This document shows, piece after piece, positions 58,565 to 64,000 of a DNA stretch of 64,000 nucleotides (position 1 is its first letter; each line of letters opens with the position of its first letter). The position numbers were made by a program, and so were the translations under genes. Source of the stretch: Bradyrhizobium ontarionense (GTDB taxonomy: Bacteria > Pseudomonadota > Alphaproteobacteria > Rhizobiales > Xanthobacteraceae); NCBI RefSeq assembly GCF_021088345.1, contig NZ_CP088156.1:3534001-3598000 (forward strand), read 5' to 3'. The notes under the pieces were generated by a model. That model was not told the DNA's origin, did no database searches, and was given only the letters and a program-made list of their open reading frames with translations.

Positions 58565-58583
58565 TACTCAACCAGTATCAATC
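58559..58583. promoter_or_regulatory. LysR-type operator candidate upstream of kdgD (ATAC-N7-GTAT)
   Basis: Arms GATTGATACT (58559-58568) and AGTATCAATC (58574-58583) are perfectly complementary around CAACC. The centre contains ATAC-N7-GTAT, the half-site pattern known for several LysR-type regulators. It overlaps the lysR stop codon and lies 130 bp before the kdgD start. Confidence 0.65.
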
Positions 58584-58712
58584 AATACCGTGATTGGCTT
58601 GGACCGGCATCGAACTTGGCCCTACGAAACGCCGCGAGGGATGCGCGCGCTGGTGCACTTGCCGGGTCCGATCCCAAGACATTCGTGCAGACATTCGTGA
58701 AGGACCTCCGCG

Positions 58713-59657
58713 ATGAGCAAGATGACCCCCAAGGAAATGGCTGCGAAAATCGGCAGCGGCCTGCTCTCCTTCCCCGTGACGCCGTTCAAGGCCGACCATT
58801 CCTTCGACGAGGCCACCTATCGCGCCAACATGGACTGGCTGTGCGGCTATGACGTCGCCGGCCTGTTCGCCGCCGGCGGCACCGGCGAGTTCTTCTCGCT
58901 GACGGCGGCCGAAGTTCCCCAGGTGGTCAAGGTCGCGGTCGAGGAGACCAAGGGCCGCGTGCCCGTGCTCGCCGGCACCGGCTACGGCACCGCGATCGCC
59001 CGCGAGATCGCTGTTGGTACGGAAGCGGCCGGCGCCGACGGCCTGCTGCTGCTGCCGCCCTATTTGATGCATGCCGAGCAGGACGGCCTTGCCGCCCATG
59101 TCGAGGCGATCTGCAATGCGGTCAAGATCGGCGTCATCGTCTACAACCGCGACAACGCGATCCTGCAGCCGGACACCCTGGCGCGGCTGTGCGAGCGCTG
59201 CCCGAACCTGGTCGGCTACAAGGACGGCATCGGCGACATCGAGCTGATGACCCGCGTCTACACCAGGCTCGGCGACCGCCTGACCTATATCGGCGGCCTG
59301 CCGACCGCAGAGACCTTCGCTTTGCCCTATCTCGACATGGGCGTGACCACCTACTCCTCGGCGGTGTTCAACTTCGTGCCGGAGTTCGCCACGAATTTCT
59401 ATGCCGCAGTGCGCAAACGCGACCACGCCACGATCCATGCCGGATTGAAGGATTTCATTTTGCCGCTGATCGCGATACGCAACCGCAAGAAGGGCTACGC
59501 GGTCTCGATCATCAAGGCCGGCATGAAGGTGATCGGCCGCGATTCCGGCCCGGTACGGCCGCCGCTCACCGATCTCACCGAGACCGAGATGGCGGAGCTG
59601 ACCGCGCTGGTGAAGGCGCTGCCGGGTGCCGTGCCGGCGCAACAGGCGGCGGAGTAA
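58713..59657 (+). CDS. kdgD: 5-dehydro-4-deoxyglucarate dehydratase
   Basis: This enzyme dehydrates and decarboxylates 5-keto-4-deoxyglucarate to 2-ketoglutarate semialdehyde. The 314-aa protein belongs to the DapA/N-acetylneuraminate lyase superfamily. [24 protein letters not shown] opens the barrel, [12 protein letters not shown] is the carboxylate-binding loop, VYNRDN holds Tyr144 and [10 protein letters not shown] holds the Schiff-base Lys170. The AAGGTGEF loop and NRD segment fit KDGDH rather than DapA. Flanked by gudD and the semialdehyde dehydrogenase, it completes the pathway. Confidence 0.93.
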   Translation: MSKMTPKEMAAKIGSGLLSFPVTPFKADHSFDEATYRANMDWLCGYDVAGLFAAGGTGEFFSLTAAEVPQVVKVAVEETKGRVPVLAGTGYGTAIAREIAVGTEAAGADGLLLLPPYLMHAEQDGLAAHVEAICNAVKIGVIVYNRDNAILQPDTLARLCERCPNLVGYKDGIGDIELMTRVYTRLGDRLTYIGGLPTAETFALPYLDMGVTTYSSAVFNFVPEFATNFYAAVRKRDHATIHAGLKDFILPLIAIRNRKKGYAVSIIKAGMKVIGRDSGPVRPPLTDLTETEMAELTALVKALPGAVPAQQAAE

Positions 59658-59690
59658 GATTGAGCTGCGTCTGCGGCTGAGGCCTTTCCC

Positions 59691-59791
59691 CTCATCCTGA
59701 GGAGCCTGCAGAGCAGGCGTCTCGAAGGATGAGGCCACAGTCGGGGCCTCATGGTTCGAGACGGCGCCAAGGCGCCTCCTCACCATGAGGG
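59691..59791. repeat. Palindromic repeat pair in the kdgD-gudD gap
   Basis: CCTCATCC (59691-59698) pairs with GGATGAGG (59728-59735), and CCTCATGG (59748) pairs with CCATGAGG (59784-59791). Two REP-like hairpins in tandem fill most of the 171-bp gap between kdgD and gudD. They may process or attenuate the transcript. Confidence 0.7.
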
Positions 59792-59828
59792 TGGACGAAC
59801 GAAGTAAAACGAAAAGAGGAGGAGCATA

Positions 59829-61184
59829 ATGAGTCACGAAGCCACCAAGACCGGGATCTCCGGCGCGCCGGTCGTCACCGGCATGGAGGTCATTCCGGTG
59901 GCCGGCCGTGACAGCATGCTCCTCAATCTCAGCGGCGCGCATGGGCCGTTCTTCACCCGCAATCTCGTCATCGTCACCGACAATGCCGGCCACACCGGCG
60001 TCGGCGAGGTGCCGGGCGGCGAGAAGATCCGGCAGACGCTGGAGGATGCGAAGAGCCTGATCGTGGGCAAAAGCATCGGCGCTTGCAACACCATCCTCGC
60101 ATCGATGCGCACCGCGTTTGCTGACCGCGATGCGGGCGGCCGCGGCAAGCAGACCTTCGATTTGCGCGTGATGATCCATGCGGTGACTGCGGTCGAATCC
60201 GCGCTGCTCGACCTGCTAGGCCAGCACCTTGGCCTGCCCGTCGCGGCGCTGCTCGGCGAGGGCCAGCAACGCGCGTCGGTGGAGGCGCTCGGCTATCTGT
60301 TCTTCGTCGGCGATCGCCGCAAGACCGACCTGCCCTACGCGACCGGCGAGGGCGAGAAGGACGGCTGGTTCACCTTGCGGCACCAGGAGGCGATGACGCC
60401 CGAGGCCGTGGTGCGGCTGGCCGAGGCCACGCACGACGCCTACGGGTTCGCCGACTTCAAGCTGAAGGGCGGCGTCCTCCGAGGCGAGGCCGAGATCGAG
60501 GCGGTGACCGCAATCGCCAAGCGCTTTCCGCAGGCGCGGGTCACGCTCGATCCCAACGGCGCATGGTCGCTCGACGAGGCGATCCGGCTGTGCAAGGACA
60601 TGCACGGCATCCTCGCTTATGCCGAGGACCCCTGCGGCACCGAGGCCGGCTTCTCGGGCCGCGAGATCATGGCCGAGTTCCGCCGCGCCACCGGGCTGCC
60701 GACCGCGACCAACATGATCGCCACCGACTGGCGGCAGCTCAGCCATGCGCTGCGCCTCGGCGCGGTCGACATCCCGCTGGCTGATCCCCATTTCTGGACG
60801 ATGCAGGGCTCGGTGCGCGTCGCGCAGACCTGCCGCGACAACGGCCTGACCTGGGGTTCACACTCCAACAACCATTTCGACATTTCGCTGGCGATGTTCA
60901 CCCATGTTGCCGCCGCCGCCCCCGGCAAGGTCACCGCGATCGACACCCACTGGATCTGGCAGGACGGCCAGGCGCTGACCAAGGAGCCGCTGCAGATCAA
61001 GGGCGGCAAGATCGCCGTGCCCGAGAAAGCCGGGCTCGGCATCGAGATCGATCGCGAGGCCATTGAAAAGGCTCACGCGCTGTACAAGAGCCACGGGCTC
61101 GGCGCGCGCGACGATGCCGTCGCCATGCAGTATTTGATCCCTGGATGGACCTTCGACGACAAACGACCCTGTCTCGTGCGCTGA
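59829..61184 (+). CDS. gudD: Glucarate dehydratase
   Basis: GudD dehydrates D-glucarate to 5-keto-4-deoxyglucarate. The 451-aa enolase-superfamily protein keeps every catalytic residue, offset by six from the E. coli numbering: Lys211 and Lys213 in KLKGG, Asp241 in TLDPNGAWS, Glu266 in AEDPCG, Asn295 in ATNMIATD and His345 in [13 protein letters not shown] is 6 bases before ATG 59829. Cytoplasmic. Confidence 0.95.
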   Translation: MSHEATKTGISGAPVVTGMEVIPVAGRDSMLLNLSGAHGPFFTRNLVIVTDNAGHTGVGEVPGGEKIRQTLEDAKSLIVGKSIGACNTILASMRTAFADRDAGGRGKQTFDLRVMIHAVTAVESALLDLLGQHLGLPVAALLGEGQQRASVEALGYLFFVGDRRKTDLPYATGEGEKDGWFTLRHQEAMTPEAVVRLAEATHDAYGFADFKLKGGVLRGEAEIEAVTAIAKRFPQARVTLDPNGAWSLDEAIRLCKDMHGILAYAEDPCGTEAGFSGREIMAEFRRATGLPTATNMIATDWRQLSHALRLGAVDIPLADPHFWTMQGSVRVAQTCRDNGLTWGSHSNNHFDISLAMFTHVAAAAPGKVTAIDTHWIWQDGQALTKEPLQIKGGKIAVPEKAGLGIEIDREAIEKAHALYKSHGLGARDDAVAMQYLIPGWTFDDKRPCLVR

Positions 61185-61239
61185 CGCTTCAGATGGGATA
61201 TGACTGCCGCGCCAATCGCGCAAAAGTCGGGAGAACAAC

Positions 61240-62688
61240 ATGAACGCGATCCTCAAGAATTTCATTGCCGGCGAATGGATCGACGGCACCGGGGTGACCC
61301 GCAACATCAATCCATCCAACACCAACGACGTCGTCGGCGAATACGCCAAGGCCGACAAGGCGCAGACCGAGAAGGCGGTCGCCGCCGCCAAGGCCGCCTT
61401 CCCCGCCTGGTCGCGCTCGACGCCGCAGGAGCGCTATGACGCGCTGAACAAGATCTCGGCGGAGATCCTGTCACGCAAGGAAGAACTCGGCCGCCTGCTC
61501 GCCCGCGAGGAGGGCAAGACGCTGCCGGAAGGTATCGGCGAGGCGGCGCGTGCGGGCCAGATCTTCGCCTTCTTTGCCGGCGAAGCGCTGCGTCTCACCG
61601 GTGAGAAGGGCGCTTCGGTGCGCCCCGGTCTTGACGTCGAGATCACGCGCGAGGCGGTCGGCGTGATCGGCATGATCACGCCCTGGAATTTCCCGATCGC
61701 GATTCCCGCCTGGAAGATCGCCCCCGCGCTCTGCTACGGCAACACGGTGGTGTTCAAGCCGGCCGAACTGGTGCCGGGCTCGGCGCATGCGCTCTCCGAG
61801 ATCATCGCCCGCTCCGGCCTGCCGTCCGGCGTGTTCAACCTCGTCGTCGGCTCCGGCTCGGTGGTCGGCCAGACCCTGATCGACCATCCGGACGTGGCCG
61901 CGATCTCCTTCACCGGCTCGGTCGGCACGGGACGCAAGATCGCGCAGGCCTGCGTGCTGTCTAATCCGATGAAGAAGTTCCAGCTCGAGATGGGCGGCAA
62001 GAACCCGATGGTCGTGCTCGACGATGCCGACGTCAAGGTCGCGGTCGAAGCTTGTGTCAACGGCTCGTATTTCTCGACCGGCCAGCGCTGCACGGCGTCC
62101 TCGCGCCTGATCGTGACCGAAGGCATCCACGACAAGTTCGTGGCTGCCATGACCGAGCGGCTGAAGGGCCTCGTGGTCGACGACGCGCTCAAGCAGGGCA
62201 CGCACATCGGCCCGGTGGTCGACCAGAACCAGCTCGAGCAGGACCAGCGCTACCTCAAGATCGGCCAGGACGAAGGCGCCAAGCTGACCTGGGGCGGCGA
62301 GCTCCTGAACCGCGAGACGCCCGGCTTCTACATGCAGCCGGCGCTGTTCACCGAAGCGAACAACAACATGCGCATCGCCCGCGAGGAGATCTTCGGGCCG
62401 GTCGCCTGCGTGATCCGCGCCAAGAACTACGACGAGGCGCTGGCGATCGCCAACGACACCGAGTTCGGTCTCGCTGCCGGCGTCTGCACCACCAGCCTGA
62501 AATATGCGTCGCACTTCAAGCGCAACAGCGAGGCCGGCATGGTGATGGTCAACCTGCCGACCGCCGGCGTCGACTACCACGTCCCGTTCGGCGGCCGCAA
62601 AGGCTCGAGCTACGGCGCCCGCGAGCAGGGCTCCTACGCACGCGAGTTCTACACGACGGTCAAGACGGCCTACACCTACCCGGTGTGA
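61240..62688 (+). CDS. 2-ketoglutarate semialdehyde (aldehyde) dehydrogenase
   Basis: A 482-aa NAD(P)+-dependent aldehyde dehydrogenase that, from context, oxidises 2-ketoglutarate semialdehyde to 2-oxoglutarate. GMITPWNFPIAIPAWKIAPAL, FKPAELVPGSA, FTGSVGTGRKI, the general-base Glu250 in LEMGGKNP and the catalytic Cys284 in STGQRCTASS are all present, and EIFGPVACV follows. GGGAGAAC lies before ATG 61240. It is the last enzyme of the glucarate/galactarate route. Specificity is assigned from neighbours, not from residues. Confidence 0.9.
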   Translation: MNAILKNFIAGEWIDGTGVTRNINPSNTNDVVGEYAKADKAQTEKAVAAAKAAFPAWSRSTPQERYDALNKISAEILSRKEELGRLLAREEGKTLPEGIGEAARAGQIFAFFAGEALRLTGEKGASVRPGLDVEITREAVGVIGMITPWNFPIAIPAWKIAPALCYGNTVVFKPAELVPGSAHALSEIIARSGLPSGVFNLVVGSGSVVGQTLIDHPDVAAISFTGSVGTGRKIAQACVLSNPMKKFQLEMGGKNPMVVLDDADVKVAVEACVNGSYFSTGQRCTASSRLIVTEGIHDKFVAAMTERLKGLVVDDALKQGTHIGPVVDQNQLEQDQRYLKIGQDEGAKLTWGGELLNRETPGFYMQPALFTEANNNMRIAREEIFGPVACVIRAKNYDEALAIANDTEFGLAAGVCTTSLKYASHFKRNSEAGMVMVNLPTAGVDYHVPFGGRKGSSYGAREQGSYAREFYTTVKTAYTYPV

Positions 62689-62714
62689 GTCGTTGAGACC
62701 GAGACCCTAAGCCG

Positions 62715-62797
62715 CGTCATTGCGAGCGAAGCGAAGCAATCCAGGAGCCAGAAAAACGATTCTGAATTGCTTCGTCGCTTCGCTCCTCGCAATGACG
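62715..62797. repeat. CATTGCGAGCG palindromic repeat, copy 2
   Basis: CGTCATTGCGAGCGAAGCGA at the left and TCGCTTCGCTCCTCGCAATG at the right are inverted copies with AAGCAATCCAG/TGAATTGCTT inside. Compare copy 1 at 21380. Followed within 14 bp by the GTAGGGTGGGC palindrome. Confidence 0.8.
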
Positions 62798-62810
62798 AAA
62801 ACTGAGACCT

Positions 62811-62900
62811 GTAGGGTGGGCAAAGGCGCGTAGCGCCGTGCCCACCGACGGTTCGAGCAAGAGGATAGACGGTGGGCACGCTTCGCTTTGCCCACCCTAC
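62811..62900. repeat. GTAGGGTGGGC palindromic intergenic repeat, copy C
   Basis: GTAGGGTGGGCAAAGGCGCG pairs with CGCTTTGCCCACCCTAC, with inner GTGCCCACC/GGTGGGCAC arms. It lies 19 bp before the garD start codon, so the hairpin may affect its translation. Confidence 0.8.
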
Positions 62901-62919
62901 GGATCGGAACGGAGCCAGC

Positions 62920-64000
62920 ATGAACCAGCAGGTCGTCGCGAACCAGGAGCCCCGCACCATCAAGCTCAACGCGCGCGACAATGTCGCGATCGTGGTCAAC
63001 GATTTCGGCCTGCCCGCCGGCACCCAATTTCCCGACGGCCTGACGCTGAAGAGCTTCGTGCCGCAGGGCCACAAGACCGCGCTGGTCGACATCGCCGCGG
63101 GCGGCCCGATCGTTCGCTATGGTGAGATCATCGGTTACGCCAAGTCGCCGATCGCAGCCGGGGAATGGGTCGACGAGGCCCGCATCGACATGCCGGAAGC
63201 CCCTGCCCTCGACAAGCTGGAAATCTCGACTGCCGTGCCGGCGCCGCTGCCGCCGCTCGACGGCTACACCTTCGAGGGCTACCGCAACGCCGACGGCTCG
63301 GTCGGCACCAAGAACATCCTGGCGATCTCGACCTCGGTGCAATGCGTCTCCGGCACGCTGGACTACGCGATCAAGCGCATCAAGAGCGAGCTGCTGCCGA
63401 GATATCCGAACGTTGATGATGTCGTCGGCCTCACCCATGCCTATGGCTGCGGCGTCGCGATCACGGCCCCCGACGCCGTCGTGCCGATCCGCACCTTGCA
63501 GAACCTGGCGCTCAATCCCAATTTCGGCGGCGAAGTCCTCGTCGTCGGACTGGGCTGCGAGAAGCTCGCGCCGGAGCGCCTGCTGCCGGAAGGCACGGAA
63601 GATTCCATCGTGCGCATGCAGGACGAGGCCTTCGACGGCTTCGGCGCCATCGTCGATGCCATCATGACCCAGGCCGATCGGCGACTTGCCGAGCTCAACA
63701 AGCGCACCCGCGAGACCTGCCCGGCGTCCGATCTCGTGATCGGCCTGCAATGTGGCGGCAGCGACGCGTTCTCCGGTGTCACCGCCAATCCCGCCGTCGG
63801 CTTCGCCGCCGACCTTCTGGTCCGCGCTGGCGCGACCGTAATGTTCTCCGAGGTCACCGAGGTGCGCGACGCGATCCAGTTGCTGACCCGGCGCGCGATC
63901 AACGAGGATGTCGGTCGCGCGCTGATCCGCGAAATGGACTGGTACGACGCTTATCTGGCGCGCGGCGGCGCCGATCGCAGCGCCAACACCACGCCCGGCA
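62920..64000 (+). CDS. garD: Galactarate dehydratase GarD (3' end cut by window)
   Basis: GarD dehydrates galactarate to 5-keto-4-deoxyglucarate, joining the same route as GudD. The 360 visible codons start [35 protein letters not shown] (an SAF-type domain). They continue with the UxaA/GarD-family second domain: [51 protein letters not shown] and [19 protein letters not shown] lies 6 bases before ATG 62920. The rest lies beyond the window. Altronate dehydratases share the fold; the SAF domain and neighbours favour GarD. Confidence 0.92.
   Translation, partial: MNQQVVANQEPRTIKLNARDNVAIVVNDFGLPAGTQFPDGLTLKSFVPQGHKTALVDIAAGGPIVRYGEIIGYAKSPIAAGEWVDEARIDMPEAPALDKLEISTAVPAPLPPLDGYTFEGYRNADGSVGTKNILAISTSVQCVSGTLDYAIKRIKSELLPRYPNVDDVVGLTHAYGCGVAITAPDAVVPIRTLQNLALNPNFGGEVLVVGLGCEKLAPERLLPEGTEDSIVRMQDEAFDGFGAIVDAIMTQADRRLAELNKRTRETCPASDLVIGLQCGGSDAFSGVTANPAVGFAADLLVRAGATVMFSEVTEVRDAIQLLTRRAINEDVGRALIREMDWYDAYLARGGADRSANTTPG

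Overview
The window is GC-rich DNA from an alphaproteobacterium. It carries a carotenoid and bacteriochlorophyll gene block, histidine catabolism, many ABC transporters and dispersed palindromic intergenic repeats. My inference is a photosynthetic Bradyrhizobium (BTAi1/ORS278-like) or a close relative. This rests on recognising protein families and gene order, not on a database search.

Positions 1-13.6 kb are part of a photosynthesis gene cluster. crtF and crtE point left and crtD and crtC point right, from a shared region with two TGT-N12-ACA (PpsR/CrtJ-type) boxes 7 bp apart. Then come, all leftward, bchI, bchD, an alpha/beta-hydrolase-like gene that has apparently lost its catalytic His, bchO, crtI and crtB, followed by a 47-aa membrane peptide. 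Together crtE, B, I, C, D and F cover the spirilloxanthin-type pathway from GGPP. bchI and bchD encode two of the three Mg-chelatase subunits.

Positions 13.6-23.1 kb hold histidine utilisation: hutI-hutH-hutU leftward, hutF-hutC rightward, and a NitT/TauT-type ABC transporter behind hutC. hutU runs into bchI with only a 93-bp gap. hutF implies the formylglutamate branch, but hutG is not in the window.

Positions 23-44.7 kb are accessory metabolism. There is a DUF899 protein with a small membrane protein, a two-winged-helix regulator and a beta-propeller protein, a secreted hypothetical, and a sugar-isomerase plus oligopeptide-type ABC operon. Convergent to that is a second oligopeptide-type ABC operon, headed by an amidase with a divergent LysR gene. 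An epoxide-hydrolase-like gene with a TetR regulator ends the region.

Positions 44.8-54.6 kb hold a GH1 beta-glucosidase, glucokinase and PfkB kinase operon, an SbmA/YddA-like membrane protein, PEP synthase, a Tat-exported lipase-like protein and an acetylpolyamine-amidohydrolase-like protein.

Positions 55-64 kb encode aldarate use: an MFS transporter, a LysR regulator, kdgD, gudD, a ketoglutarate-semialdehyde dehydrogenase and the start of garD. These convert glucarate and galactarate to 2-oxoglutarate.

The most unusual non-coding signal is an element of about 210 bp present twice (5263-5473 and 56851-57059). It is almost identical between copies, much more so than its flanks, and can fold into two hairpins followed by a cloverleaf. 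No tRNA, rRNA, CRISPR array or transposase gene was seen.
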